Program-made: the position numbers and the translations under genes
Shown here: positions 1 to 8,276 of the stretch, in pieces
Layout: every line of letters starts with the position of its first letter
Numbering within the stretch: the first letter of the stretch is position 1
Notes under the pieces: generated by a model
Told to the model about the DNA's origin: nothing
What the model saw: the letters and a program-made list of their open reading frames with translations, nothing else
The model's database searches: none
NCBI GenBank assembly: GCA_963750535.1
Contig: CAVVRF010000045.1
Location: forward strand, 73,586 to 137,585
Origin: JAKFWF01 sp963750535
GTDB lineage: Bacteria; Pseudomonadota; Alphaproteobacteria; Rhizobiales; Hyphomicrobiaceae
Direction: 5' to 3'
Length of the DNA: 64,000 nt

Positions 1-6
1 GTCACA

Positions 7-24
7 CCTGTCGTAACTGACAGG
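7..24. repeat. small inverted repeat at left edge
   Basis: Perfect 6-bp arms CCTGTC and GACAGG are separated by six bases. It lies in about 216 bases without a convincing gene. It could be the terminator stem of a gene outside the window or chance; no T-tract is evident. Confidence 0.25.
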
Positions 25-216
25 ATCGCGACCGGCTAGTGGGGTTCGATCGACATTAAGTCGAAGTTCCCACCGCCAGCAGGCCGGCGCATGCGATCGG
101 CAGCACGCGGTGGTATCGTGGCGGGCGCATACCGCCTGCGCGTACCTGGCCCTGGCCAGCATGGCAGCGCGCGCGTAGCGTCCGCCGCCCGTCAACCCAC
201 CTCCACCGTGCGCCCC

Positions 217-1063
217 GTGTCGCTCCTCCTGATCCTCAAGCTGACCCTGACGCCGGTGCTGGTGGCGCTGGTCAGTCTCGCCGCGAGGCGCTTCGGGCCG
301 ACCATCGGCGGCATCATGATGGGCCTGCCGTGGATGACCGGCCCGGTCCTGTTCTTCTTGGGGCTGGAGCACGGCGAGGCATACCTGGCCGAATCGGCGC
401 GCGGCGCACTGCTGGCGGTGCCGGCGATCGGCGCCTATTCCTGGGCCTACGCCGCCGTCGCGCGTCATGCCGGATGGCTGCCGAGCCTTGCCGCCGGTAT
501 CGTTGCCTTCACCGTCGCTGGCGCGCTGCTCGGCGGCGTTAGCGCCTCGGCGACCGTCGTCGCGCTGTTCGCGGTGGTCGCACTGCTTGCCACCCGGCGC
601 CTGATCGCGACGCCGCGCGTGCCCCTGGCGGGCTTGAGCCTGCCGTGGTGGGACATTCCCGGCCCGCATGGTCGCAACCGCGGTGCTGGTGGGTGCCATC
701 GCCGTGGTATCTGGCTATGTCGGCCCGACGCTGGTCGGCATCGTGTCGAGCTATCCGGTGATCATGACGGTCGTCACCACGTTCACCCATCATCGCTGGG
801 GCGTTGATGCGGTGCTCGCGCTGCTGCGCGGCATCATGCTGTCGCTGATCGGGTTCGTGGTGTTTTTCTGGACGGTCGCGGTGCTGGCGACGCCGATCGG
901 ACTGGTGCTGGCCTATGTCGTCGCGAGCATCGCCGGCGTCGCGTTCAGTACGGCCCTGCTGTGGGGCAGCCGGTGGAGCGCCCGCTGCCGCCCGGGCCAC
1001 AGTGGCCTGAACGGTCGCCGGATCAGTTGCGCCGGGCGACCCGCATCGAAAGGTAGGCGTTGA
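217..1063 (+). pseudogene. frameshifted integral membrane protein with two similar halves
   Basis: I do not recognise the family. The first part reads in one frame from a GTG at 217 to about 655, with several hydrophobic helices. The second part continues from about 668 in another frame with at least three more helices, so one frameshift splits the gene. Each half carries a similar motif: FGPTIGGIMMGLP in the first and VGPTLVGIVSSYP in the second, each followed about 25 residues later by an arginine-glycine-containing helix. This suggests an internal duplication, as in many small transporters. The end overlaps the convergent gene at 1023 by about 40 bases. The upstream extension to 91 is low-complexity and is probably not translated. 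A transport role is inference only. Confidence 0.55.
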
Positions 1064-1647
1064 TCATCTTCAGCATCTCGTCGCGCACGGTGGCGGATCG
1101 ATTGACGTACTCGACCACCGGCCAGGCAAGGTAGCTGTTGACGCCGGTGACGTTCGCGAGGCCCGGAGTCGCATCTACTGCGACGCCGTCCTTGATCACC
1201 ACCCGGGGCGCGAAGGTTGCCTCGATCGTTATCGGCTTGTCGCTGGTTTCGAGCTCGCAGCGCACCGGCTGCGGCGGCGCCGCGAACACGTAGATCGGCC
1301 TGCTTGAGGGCGCGCGCGACGATGCTGCGCTCGATCCGGATCGACACGTTGCAGCGGGCATCCCGGAGCATTTCTCGGGTGATCCGCCGCAGGTCGGCGC
1401 GCTCCTCGTCGGCGAGCCAGGCCGGATAGTCGCAGACGAGCTCGGTACCCGTGCCGCGGGCCAGTTCCCAAAAGCAGTTGCTCACGGTCGGACGCCTCGC
1501 CGGCCCCGCGCTAGTGCCAGAACTCGGAATAATTCCCATCGCCGCGACGATCGCGGCCATGCTGATCGCGCCGGTCAGCAGACGTTCGCCAAGCCAGGAA
1601 GCGCCGGGCATTGCAGCTCGCTCCGTGAACATCTCGAAGGCTGCCAC
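1023..1647 (-). pseudogene. frameshifted small exported or membrane-anchored hypothetical protein
   Basis: Reads from an ATG at 1647 (MAAFEMFTERAAMPG) with one hydrophobic segment around residues 25-42, then a soluble domain with a Cys-containing stretch. A frameshift near 1310 moves the reading into a second frame that continues to the stop at 1023 (ending YLSMRVARRN). The join gives roughly 205 residues. No domain is recognised. The topology, one N-terminal helix followed by a soluble part, suggests an envelope protein. It is convergent with the broken membrane gene to its left and divergent from the cox/pnt genes to its right. Confidence 0.5.
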
Positions 1648-1766
1648 TCAAAGCTTGGATTTGCGGACTTTTCGAGGACAATTCATGGCCCAATTCGCTT
1701 GATGGGGGCGGACGGTTGGTATAGCTAAACTGCACTGCAACCGAGGAACGACAAGGAACCCTCCAT

Positions 1767-1910
1767 ATGAGCGATCATGCGACCGGCGGCCATCCCGACA
1801 TGGACTACGCCGAGCACAACCGCACCTATGCCGGCTTTCTCACCGCTACCAAGATCGGCCTGTCAGCAGTCATAATCGTGCTGGTCGGCATGTACATTTT
1901 CCTCGTCTGA
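1767..1910 (+). CDS. aa3-type cytochrome c oxidase subunit IV
   Basis: A 47-residue protein with a short polar N-terminus (HPDMDYAEHNRTYAGF) followed by a single transmembrane helix of about 22 residues that ends the protein. Length, the DYxEHxxTYxGF signature and the lone helix match the small bacterial aa3-type oxidase subunit IV family of alphaproteobacteria, which sits at the periphery of the aa3 terminal oxidase. The ATG at 1767 is preceded by an AAGGAACC stretch that can serve as a ribosome-binding site. It stands alone, away from coxBAC, immediately upstream of the transhydrogenase genes, an arrangement common in Hyphomicrobiales. It may share their transcript. Confidence 0.85.
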   Translation: MSDHATGGHPDMDYAEHNRTYAGFLTATKIGLSAVIIVLVGMYIFLV

Positions 1911-2023
1911 TCAGCAAGTTGCGGTGGGCGGACCGCCTCGATGAGGAACGCGGCCCCGACCAGCAGCTTCCCGCCTCTCAGCCGGCCCGCCCGGGCTCGA
2001 TGTGCAATCCGGACAAACCGACC

Positions 2024-3166
2024 ATGGTCACTATCGCCGTTACGGCTGAAGGTGCGGGTGAAACCCGCGTTGCTGCGTCGCCGGAGACGGTGAAGAAGCT
2101 GGTCGCCGCCGGCTGCACGGTAAAGATCGAGACCGGCGCGGGGCTCAAGTCGCGCTTCGCCGACAGCCTTTATCAGGCGGCCGGCGCCACCATCGCGGCG
2201 TCGGCGGCGGAAGCGGCGCAAGATGCCGACATCCTGCTGAAGGTTCGCCGGCCGACGTCAAGCGAGGTCGCGGCGCTCAAGCCCGGCGGCCTCGTCGCCG
2301 CCATGCTGTCGCCGTTCGACGATCGGCCCGGTCTCGACGCCCTGGCGGCGTCCGGCAGGAGCCTGTTCTCGATGGAGTTCATGCCGCGCATCACCCGCGC
2401 CCAGTCGATGGACGTGCTGTCGAGCCAGGCCAACCTCGCCGGCTACAAGGCGGTGATCGATGCCGCCTCGATGTTCGAGCAGGCGGTACCGATGATGATG
2501 ACGGCGGCCGGCACCGTGCCCGCCGCCAAGATGTTCATCATGGGCGTCGGCGTCGCCGGCCTGCAGGCGATCGCCACCGCGCGGCGCCTCGGCGCGATCG
2601 TGTCGGCGACCGACGTGCGGCCGGCGACCAAGGAGCAGGTCGCCTCGCTCGGCGCCAAGTTCATCGCCGTCGAGGACGAGGAATTCAAGCAGGCGCAGAC
2701 CGCCGCCGGCTACGCCAAGCCAATGAGCGCCGAATACCAGAAGAAGCAGGCCGAGCTCGTCGCCAGCCACGTCAAGATCCAGAATGTGGTGATCACCACC
2801 GCGCTCATTCCGGGCCGGCCGGCGCCGAAACTTCTGACCCGCGCCATGGTTGAGAGCATGAAGCCGGGCTCGGTGATCATCGACCTCGCCGCCGAGCGTG
2901 GCGGCAACTGCGAGTTGACCGAGCCCGGCAAGATCGTCGACCACAACGGCGTGCGCGTGTCGGGCCCGCTCAATCTGGCCGGCAGCGTGCCGGTGAACGC
3001 CTCGAGCCTCTATGCCAAGAACCTGCTCACGTTCCTCGAGACGATGCTCGACAAGCAGGAAAAGGCCCTGAAGATCAACTGGGACGACGAAGTGATCAAG
3101 GGCACGCTCGTCGCCAAGGACGGCAAGATCGTCCACCCCAACCTCGCCGCCAAGGAAGGTGCATGA
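2024..3166 (+). CDS. pntAA: NAD(P) transhydrogenase subunit alpha part 1
   Basis: The NAD(H)-binding dI component of the proton-translocating transhydrogenase, which transfers hydride between NADH and NADP+ using the proton-motive force. The 380-residue product starts MVTIAVTAEG and carries the alanine-dehydrogenase/PNT fold: an N-terminal domain, then the nucleotide fold with the glycine-rich turn IMGVGVAGLQA near residue 170, and the conserved VIIDLAAERGGN further on. Reading can be extended upstream to 1919, but that extension has no family similarity, so the ATG at 2024 is preferred. Its stop overlaps the pntAB start (ATGA), indicating translational coupling. The split of PntA into AA and AB is the Rhodospirillum-type arrangement. 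Confidence 0.95.
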   Translation: MVTIAVTAEGAGETRVAASPETVKKLVAAGCTVKIETGAGLKSRFADSLYQAAGATIAASAAEAAQDADILLKVRRPTSSEVAALKPGGLVAAMLSPFDDRPGLDALAASGRSLFSMEFMPRITRAQSMDVLSSQANLAGYKAVIDAASMFEQAVPMMMTAAGTVPAAKMFIMGVGVAGLQAIATARRLGAIVSATDVRPATKEQVASLGAKFIAVEDEEFKQAQTAAGYAKPMSAEYQKKQAELVASHVKIQNVVITTALIPGRPAPKLLTRAMVESMKPGSVIIDLAAERGGNCELTEPGKIVDHNGVRVSGPLNLAGSVPVNASSLYAKNLLTFLETMLDKQEKALKINWDDEVIKGTLVAKDGKIVHPNLAAKEGA

Positions 3167-3552
3167 TGGGCTACCTCAGGAATTGCGCAGTCGCGACCGC
3201 GATGCTGGCCGCCACCGCCGGTGCCGCCCACGCCTCCGGCGGCAGCGACGTGTCGCCGGCCATTTATCAGCTGATGGTGTTCGTGATCGCGATCTTCGTC
3301 GGCTATTTCGTGGTCTGGAGCGTGACGCCCGCGCTGCACACCCCGCTGATGGCGGTGACCAACGCGATCTCCTCGGTGATCGTGGTCGGCGCGCTGCTGG
3401 CGGTCGGCGTCTCCCTGATCGGGCTCGGCTCGGGCGTTGCCAAGTTTTTCGGCTTCCTGGCTCTGACGATGGCGTCGGTCAACATCTTCGGCGGCTTCCT
3501 CGTCACCCAGCGCATGCTCGCCATGTACAAAAAGAAAGAGAAGAAGACGTGA
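3163..3552 (+). CDS. pntAB: NAD(P) transhydrogenase subunit alpha part 2
   Basis: The small membrane component that completes the alpha subunit (part of dII). The 129 residues contain a short hydrophobic N-terminal segment, then three helices separated by short loops, and a very basic tail (MYKKKEKKT). The helix with the SVNIFGGFLVTQRML signature is typical of PntAB. It overlaps the pntAA stop by four bases. After the stop comes a palindromic spacer and then pntB, so the operon order AA-AB-B is complete. Confidence 0.93.
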   Translation: MMGYLRNCAVATAMLAATAGAAHASGGSDVSPAIYQLMVFVIAIFVGYFVVWSVTPALHTPLMAVTNAISSVIVVGALLAVGVSLIGLGSGVAKFFGFLALTMASVNIFGGFLVTQRMLAMYKKKEKKT

Positions 3553-3555
3553 GGT

Positions 3556-3648
3556 CGTGAGTGGTGAGCGGTGAGTGGAAATTCGAACCCCATTTGCCAC
3601 GACCGACAACGTTACTGACCACTCACGACTGACCACTCACCACTCACG
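3556..3648. repeat. GTGAGTG-type inverted repeat between pntAB and pntB
   Basis: The left arm (3556-3571, continuing as further GTGAG units to 3578) is built of repeated GTGAGTGG-like units. The right arm at 3633-3648, with an extra unit at 3619-3626, is its reverse complement with 15 of 16 positions matching. The arms can form a long stem with a loop of about 60 bases inside the 117-base gap of the pnt operon. No T-tract follows, so it is more likely a mobile or structural repeat, or an mRNA-stability element, than a terminator. Confidence 0.7.
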
Positions 3649-3669
3649 CTTCCTCCGGAGCCGCCACCC

Positions 3670-5076
3670 ATGTCCGCCAACCTGACCGCGATCCTTTATC
3701 TCGTCTCGGGCGTGCTGTTCATCCTGGCACTGAGGGGGCTGTCGAGCCCGGAGACCTCGCGTGCCGGCAACACGGCCGGCATGGTCGGCATGGCGATCGC
3801 GATCGTCACGACACTGGCCAATCTGGCCGCCGCCGACAGCCTGCTCACCTGGGTGCTGATCGTCGCCGGCATCGGCATCGGCGGCGGCGTCGGCGCCTAC
3901 ACCGCGCGCTCGATCCCGATGACGATGATGCCGGAGCTGGTCGCGGCATTCCACTCGCTGGTCGGCCTCGCAGCAGTGTTCGTGGCGGCCGCCGCGCTCA
4001 ACTCGCCGGAGGCGTTCGGTATCGGCGCGTCGGGATCGATCGCGGCGGCGAGCCTGCTCGAGATGTCGCTCGGCGCGGCCATTGGCGCCATCACGTTCAC
4101 CGGCTCGGTGATCGCGTTCGCGAAGCTCTCCGGCCGCATGTCGGGCAAACCGATCCTTTTGCCGATGCGCCACCTGATCAACGTCACGCTCGGCGTCGCG
4201 CTGGTGCTGCTGACCTACGCGTTCTGCGACAGCGAGTCGCAACTCCTGTTCTGGCTGATCGTGCTCGGCGCCTTGGCCTTCGGCGGCCTGCTGATCATCC
4301 CGATCGGCGGCGCCGACATGCCGGTCGTGGTGTCGATGCTGAACTCCTATTCGGGCTGGGCGGCGGCCGGCATCGGCTTCACGCTCGGCAATGTCGCGCT
4401 GATCATCACCGGCGCCCTGGTCGGCTCTTCGGGCGCGATCCTGTCCTACATCATGTGCAAGGGCATGAACCGCTCGTTCCTGTCGGTGATCGCCGGCGGC
4501 TTCGGTGGCGAAGTCGCCGCCGGCGCGGCAGGCTCGGGCGAGCAGAAGCCGGTCAAGCTCGGTTCGGCCGAGGATGCGGCCTACCTGATGAAGAATGCGC
4601 AGAAGGTGATCATCGTGCCGGGCTACGGCATGGCGGTGGCGCAGGCGCAGCATGCGCTGCGCGAGATGGCCGACAACCTGAAGAAGGCCGGCGTCGAGGT
4701 GAAGTACGCGATCCACCCGGTCGCCGGCCGCATGCCGGGCCACATGAACGTGCTGCTCGCGGAAGCCAACGTCCCCTACGACGAGGTGTTCGAGCTCGAG
4801 GACATCAACAGCGAGTTCCAGCAGGCCGACATCGCCTTCGTGATCGGCGCCAACGATGTGACCAACCCCGCCGCCGAGGAGGACAAGTCGTCACCGATCT
4901 ACGGCATGCCGGTGCTGCAGGTGTGGAAGGCCGCGACCGTGATGTTCAACAAGCGCTCGCTCGCGAGCGGTTATGCCGGTGTCGACAATCCGTTGTTCTA
5001 CAAGGACAACACCATGATGCTGCTGGGCGACGCCAAGAAGATGACCGAGACCATCGTCAAGGCGCTCGCGCATTGA
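3670..5076 (+). CDS. pntB: NAD(P) transhydrogenase subunit beta
   Basis: The beta subunit (membrane dII plus NADP(H)-binding dIII) of the proton-translocating transhydrogenase. The 468-residue product has about nine transmembrane helices in residues 1-265. The C-terminal dIII domain has the hallmark GYGMAVAQAQ nucleotide loop (about residue 318), HPVAGRMPGHMNVLLAEA, GANDVTNPAA and KRSLASGYAGVDNPLF. Length and motifs are complete. A CCTCCGGAG stretch just upstream supplies the ribosome-binding site. It acts in the inner membrane with PntAA/AB, supplying NADPH. Confidence 0.96.
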   Translation: MSANLTAILYLVSGVLFILALRGLSSPETSRAGNTAGMVGMAIAIVTTLANLAAADSLLTWVLIVAGIGIGGGVGAYTARSIPMTMMPELVAAFHSLVGLAAVFVAAAALNSPEAFGIGASGSIAAASLLEMSLGAAIGAITFTGSVIAFAKLSGRMSGKPILLPMRHLINVTLGVALVLLTYAFCDSESQLLFWLIVLGALAFGGLLIIPIGGADMPVVVSMLNSYSGWAAAGIGFTLGNVALIITGALVGSSGAILSYIMCKGMNRSFLSVIAGGFGGEVAAGAAGSGEQKPVKLGSAEDAAYLMKNAQKVIIVPGYGMAVAQAQHALREMADNLKKAGVEVKYAIHPVAGRMPGHMNVLLAEANVPYDEVFELEDINSEFQQADIAFVIGANDVTNPAAEEDKSSPIYGMPVLQVWKAATVMFNKRSLASGYAGVDNPLFYKDNTMMLLGDAKKMTETIVKALAH

Positions 5077-5094
5077 CATGAGTGCTCGCCGCCG

Positions 5095-5337
5095 GTGATG
5101 TTTACGAGCGTTCCGCAGCAGGATACGACCGTGCAACTGACCATCGAGTGCGAACAGGAAGACGACGGCCGCTGGCTCGCCGAGGTGCCGGAATTGGCAG
5201 GTGTTCTGGCATATGGCGCGACGCGTGACGAAGCGACGGCTGCGGCCCAGGTACTAGCGCTTCGGGTGATTGCCGAGCGGCTGAAGCATGCGGAATCAGC
5301 ACCCGTTGAAATCCACATGCTGCTGCCGGCGGCATGA
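5095..5337 (+). CDS. HicB-family antitoxin-like protein, orphan
   Basis: A short protein with the HicB-like partial RNase-H fold: the pattern LTIECEQEDDGRWLAEVPELAGV is followed by a helix of the type ATRDEATAAAQVLALRVIAERL. Three starts are possible: GTG 5095, ATG 5098, and GTG 5131. The last gives a 68-residue protein beginning QLTIECEQ and is preceded by AGGA at good spacing. No HicA toxin gene (a small basic dsRBD-like protein) is visible on either side, and it lacks an obvious C-terminal DNA-binding domain. It is therefore an orphan HicB-like protein sitting right after pntB. Confidence 0.72.
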   Translation: MMFTSVPQQDTTVQLTIECEQEDDGRWLAEVPELAGVLAYGATRDEATAAAQVLALRVIAERLKHAESAPVEIHMLLPAA

Positions 5338-5360
5338 GTGTGTGGCCGTCCTAAGGGCAC

Positions 5361-5400
5361 AATACAAAACCGCCGGACCTTGCTTGCGATCCGGCGGTTC
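5361..5400 (-). terminator. rho-independent terminator of rpsU
   Basis: Perfect 10-bp arms (5368-5377 and 5390-5399, AACCGCCGGA and its complement) enclose a 12-base loop. Read on the minus strand, the stem is followed by TTTTGTATT. It lies 26 bases after the rpsU stop. On the plus strand the stem is followed by TTCGAATTTT, so it may also end the hicB-like transcript. Confidence 0.8.
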
Positions 5401-5425
5401 GAATTTTCAATGCGGTCGAGACCGA

Positions 5426-5824
5426 TCAGCGCTGGCCGAAACCACCACCGCCGCCGCCGCCAAAACCACCACCGCCGCCGCCACCGAAGCCACCGCCGCC
5501 GCCAAAACCACCGCCGGAGCTGCCGCCGCCGAAGCCACCGCCCTCGGTACGGCCGGCGCCACCAGGGCCACCGCGACCGCCACGACCGCCGGCGACCGGC
5601 TTCTTCGCTGCCTTGTTTGGCAGCAGGCCTTCACGCTGCGCCTTCTTGCGCGCGAGCTTCCGGGCGCGGCGAACCGCCTCCGCCTTCTCGCGGGCCTTCT
5701 TCTCGGACGGCTTCTCGAAGTAGTTCCGCAGCTTCATTTCACGGAACACGCCCTCGCGCTGCAGCTTCTTCTTGAGCGCCTTGAGAGCCTGATCGACATT
5801 GTTGTCGCGAACGAGAACCTGCAC
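5426..5824 (-). CDS. rpsU: 30S ribosomal protein S21 with glycine-rich tail
   Basis: The N-terminal part is canonical S21, a small-subunit protein near the anti-Shine-Dalgarno end of 16S rRNA. It has VLVRDNNVDQALKALKKKLQ, then FREMKLRNYFEKPSEKKAREK and the basic stretch RRARKLARKK. The start is the GTG at 5824, giving MQVLVRDNN as in relatives, with GAGG upstream; longer reading to 5875 is not supported by the family. Unusually, after about residue 75 comes an RGG-type and poly-glycine tail of some 55 residues (GGRGGRGGPGG, then repeated GGGFGGG), ending FGQR. Such tails resemble RNA-binding glycine-rich proteins. A strong terminator follows. Confidence 0.92.
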   Translation of the reverse strand: MQVLVRDNNVDQALKALKKKLQREGVFREMKLRNYFEKPSEKKAREKAEAVRRARKLARKKAQREGLLPNKAAKKPVAGGRGGRGGPGGAGRTEGGGFGGGSSGGGFGGGGGFGGGGGGGFGGGGGGGFGQR

Positions 5825-5975
5825 TTGGGTGTTATCCTCGACTGTTGACGGGTTGAATGGCATCAAAGGCCGCACGCCGCGATCGTTTGTCGATCACCGG
5901 TGGCAGCCTCGTCATTCGATGACGCAGCCAATAGCAAAACCTGGTGAAGAAGTCCACTCGCCAAGCGCCACGGCT

Positions 5976-7082
5976 TCATTTTAGTGGCGCGGGCGCGCGC
6001 TTGAGCCGGTTGATATGGCCCATCTTGCGCCCAGCGCGCGCCTCCCGCTTGCCGTAGAGGTGCAGCGAGACGCCCGGCTCGGCCGCGATCGCCGCCCACT
6101 CGCCGACCTCCGCCCCGATCAGGTTGTACATCTCCGCGTCGGCATGCCGGGCGGTCGACCCCAGCGGCCAGCAGGCGACTGCCCGTATATGGTTCTCGAA
6201 CTGGCTGCACAGGCACGCATCCATGGTCCAGTGGCCGCTGTTGTGCACGCGCGGCGCGATCTCGTTGACGAGCAGCGTCTCGCCGGTCGCGCCCGGCAGC
6301 GAGAAGAACTCGACCGCGAACACCCCGACGTAATCGAGGCCGTCGGCGATGCTGCGGGCGATCTCGACCGCACGGGCCGCGGCGGCGGGGGCGAGCCCGG
6401 CCGGCACTGTCGAGCGGTGCAGAATGTGGTCGCGATGCTCGTTGAGGGTCACGTCGTAGGCGGCGAATGCGCCGTCGGCGGCGCGCACCGCAACTACCGA
6501 CACCTCGCACGAGAACCGGACGAAGGCCTCCAGGATTGCCGGCTGCTGGCCGATCGCCTGCCACGCCGCGGCGGCATCGTGGGCAGCCACGATCTTCGCC
6601 TGGCCCTTGCCGTCGTAGCCGAACCTGCGGGTCTTGAGCACGCACGGCGTGGCGAACCCGCCGGCAAGGGCCGCCTCGAGCTCGCCCAGACCGCCGATTG
6701 CGGTGAAGTCAGCGGTGCCGGCGCCGAGATCGCGGGCGAGCCGCTTCTCGTTCAGACGGTCCTGGGCGCAGGCGAGCGCCTTCGAGCCGGGACGGACCGC
6801 GACCAGCTCCTGCAGGAAGCGCACCGTCTCGAGCGGGATGTTCTCGAACTCGTAGGTCACCGCGTCGACCGAGCGCGCAAACGCCTGCAACGCCTCCCGA
6901 TCCCCGAATTTCGCCGTGGTACGGGCGGTTGCGACATCGAACGCGGGGCCGCTGGCGTCGCAATAGACGTGCGTCTTGAGTCCGAGCTTGCCCGCGGCCA
7001 GCGCCAGCATGCGGCCGAGCTGGCCGGAGCCCAGAATGCCAACGGTACCCCCGGGAGGGATCGGCTTCGAATCCGTCTGCAC
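5976..7082 (-). CDS. purK: 5-(carboxyamino)imidazole ribonucleotide synthase
   Basis: PurK is the ATP-dependent enzyme converting AIR and bicarbonate to N5-CAIR in de novo purine synthesis. The 368-residue ATP-grasp protein begins with VGILGSGQLGRMLALAA (nucleotide-fold domain) and has YEFENIP, the grasp-domain segment VLKTRRFGYDGKGQ and the late motif NEIAPRVHNSGHWT, all diagnostic for PurK. Length is normal. It lies seven bases downstream of purE on the same strand, the usual purEK operon. Confidence 0.96.
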   Translation of the reverse strand: MQTDSKPIPPGGTVGILGSGQLGRMLALAAGKLGLKTHVYCDASGPAFDVATARTTAKFGDREALQAFARSVDAVTYEFENIPLETVRFLQELVAVRPGSKALACAQDRLNEKRLARDLGAGTADFTAIGGLGELEAALAGGFATPCVLKTRRFGYDGKGQAKIVAAHDAAAAWQAIGQQPAILEAFVRFSCEVSVVAVRAADGAFAAYDVTLNEHRDHILHRSTVPAGLAPAAAARAVEIARSIADGLDYVGVFAVEFFSLPGATGETLLVNEIAPRVHNSGHWTMDACLCSQFENHIRAVACWPLGSTARHADAEMYNLIGAEVGEWAAIAAEPGVSLHLYGKREARAGRKMGHINRLKRAPAPLK

Positions 7083-7088
7083 GATGTC

Positions 7089-7580
7089 TCAATCCTTGGG
7101 CGAGACGGCGACTGCCGCGGTCTGATTGGCCCGGTGGGTGTCGAGCCGCACCGCAAGCTCGGGATCGGCAAGCGCCAGGATCTGCACCGCGAGCAGGCCG
7201 GCGTTGGTCGCTCCCGCCTCGCCGATCGCCAGCGTACCGACCGGCACGCCAGCCGGCATCTGCACGATCGACAGCAGGCTATCCTGGCCCTTGAGCGTCC
7301 GGCTTTCGACCGGCACCCCAAGCACCGGCAAGGGCGTCATCGCCGCCACCATGCCTGGCAAGTGCGCGGCGCCGCCGGCGCCGGCAATGATTACCTTGAG
7401 ACCCCGCGATTTTGCGGATTTCGCATATTCATACAGCCGGTCCGGCGTCCGATGCGCCGAAACGATCCGCGTCTCGATCGCCACGCCGAGGGATTTCAGG
7501 GTGTCCGCGGCATGCCGCATCGTCGCCCAATCGGACTGGCTGCCCATGATGATGCCGACCAGCGGCTTGGCTGCGCCCAT
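7089..7580 (-). CDS. purE: 5-(carboxyamino)imidazole ribonucleotide mutase
   Basis: PurE class I mutase moves the carboxyl group of N5-CAIR to give CAIR in purine synthesis; it is an octameric cytosolic enzyme. The 163-residue protein has the N-terminal GIIMGSQSDW, the active-site SAHRTPDRLYEYA and the glycine-rich AGAGGAAHLPGM. It ends with a normal C-terminal helix. It is first in the purE-purK operon and is preceded on the same strand by a DUF465 gene 15 bases upstream, which may be co-transcribed. Confidence 0.96.
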   Translation of the reverse strand: MGAAKPLVGIIMGSQSDWATMRHAADTLKSLGVAIETRIVSAHRTPDRLYEYAKSAKSRGLKVIIAGAGGAAHLPGMVAAMTPLPVLGVPVESRTLKGQDSLLSIVQMPAGVPVGTLAIGEAGATNAGLLAVQILALADPELAVRLDTHRANQTAAVAVSPKD

Positions 7581-7595
7581 GCGCTGTCCCCGCTC

Positions 7596-7802
7596 TCAGG
7601 CGATGATATCGGGCAGAAGACGGTCCTCGAGGACGGTGATCTGGTCCTTGAGGTGCAGCTTCTTCTTCTTCAACCGCTTGATCATCAACTGATCGGCGTG
7701 GGCGGCGGCCTCGATCAGCGCAATTTCATGGTCGAGCTCACGGTGCTCGGCGCGCAAAAGCGCCAGCTGCTCCCTGATGTCTCGATCATCCAGGCGCGCC
7801 AT
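7596..7802 (-). CDS. DUF465 (YdcH-family) small helical protein
   Basis: The 68-residue protein MARLDDRDIREQLALLR... is almost entirely charged helix. It contains the family hallmark LKKKKLHLKDQI near its C-terminus, preceded by an acidic/hydrophobic heptad region, typical of DUF465/YdcH hairpins of two helices. Function is unknown in the family. Longer reading to 7976 adds unconserved sequence, so the ATG at 7802 is chosen. It is just upstream of purE in the same direction and divergent from a second DUF465 gene at 8080. Confidence 0.82.
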   Translation of the reverse strand: MARLDDRDIREQLALLRAEHRELDHEIALIEAAAHADQLMIKRLKKKKLHLKDQITVLEDRLLPDIIA

Positions 7803-8079
7803 TCTTTCGTCTCGTTCCGCAATCCGTCTGTCGCACTGCAGCATCAGCTGCCAATTGACGCACTTTCGGAGTGAGTATTGTCGGAAACAATCGTGGAACG
7901 CAAGCCAGCCAACGCCATCGATGGCATGAAAGTCGGGGCAAATCCGACAGTTATTCGCTCGTCCCCGCTGTGGCACGCATGGTCATGGTGCGGAAACCCT
8001 GCGGCAGATCGGGTATTGGACAAACCGCCATCCAAGTGTCATCATTCTCATTGTTCGTCAGCAATGCTCGGAGGACAGG

Positions 8080-8253
8080 ATGGCGCGATCGGCACATCTT
8101 TCTGAACTTGCGGAAAAGCACAAAATTTTGGATCGCCGCATTAGCGAGGAGCTGGCTAGGCCAGCCGCGGATGGGACCACAATCAGCAAGTTGAAGTTGC
8201 AAAAGCTCAAGCTGAAAGACCAGATCGCAAAACTCGAGCAGACCCAGCACTGA
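8080..8253 (+). CDS. second DUF465 (YdcH-family) protein
   Basis: A 57-residue protein (MARSAHLSELAEKHKILDRR...) with the DUF465 signature KLQKLKLKDQIAKLE at the C-terminus and an N-terminal helix with the pattern LxxKHxxLDRRI. The ATG is preceded by the strong ribosome-binding site GGAGGACAGG. It is divergent from the other DUF465 gene, about 280 bases away. Function unknown; paired YdcH-like genes beside purE are seen in alphaproteobacteria. Confidence 0.8.
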   Translation: MARSAHLSELAEKHKILDRRISEELARPAADGTTISKLKLQKLKLKDQIAKLEQTQH

Positions 8254-8276
8254 AGTTCGGTTGATCGACCGGGCGA

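Noticed and set aside
1699..1725. Promoter-like TTGATG and TATAGC upstream of coxIV
   Set aside because: The spacer is only 15 bases, too short for a good sigma-70 promoter, and there is no other evidence.
5407..5634. Other readings of the glycine-rich repeat region
   Set aside because: The repeated GGC/GCC triplets give open frames on both strands (poly-Ala/Val or His/Arg); only the S21 frame joins a conserved domain.
6015..7874. Plus-strand open reading of 619 residues over purK and purE
   Set aside because: Antisense to conserved purEK; no domain similarity and biased composition.
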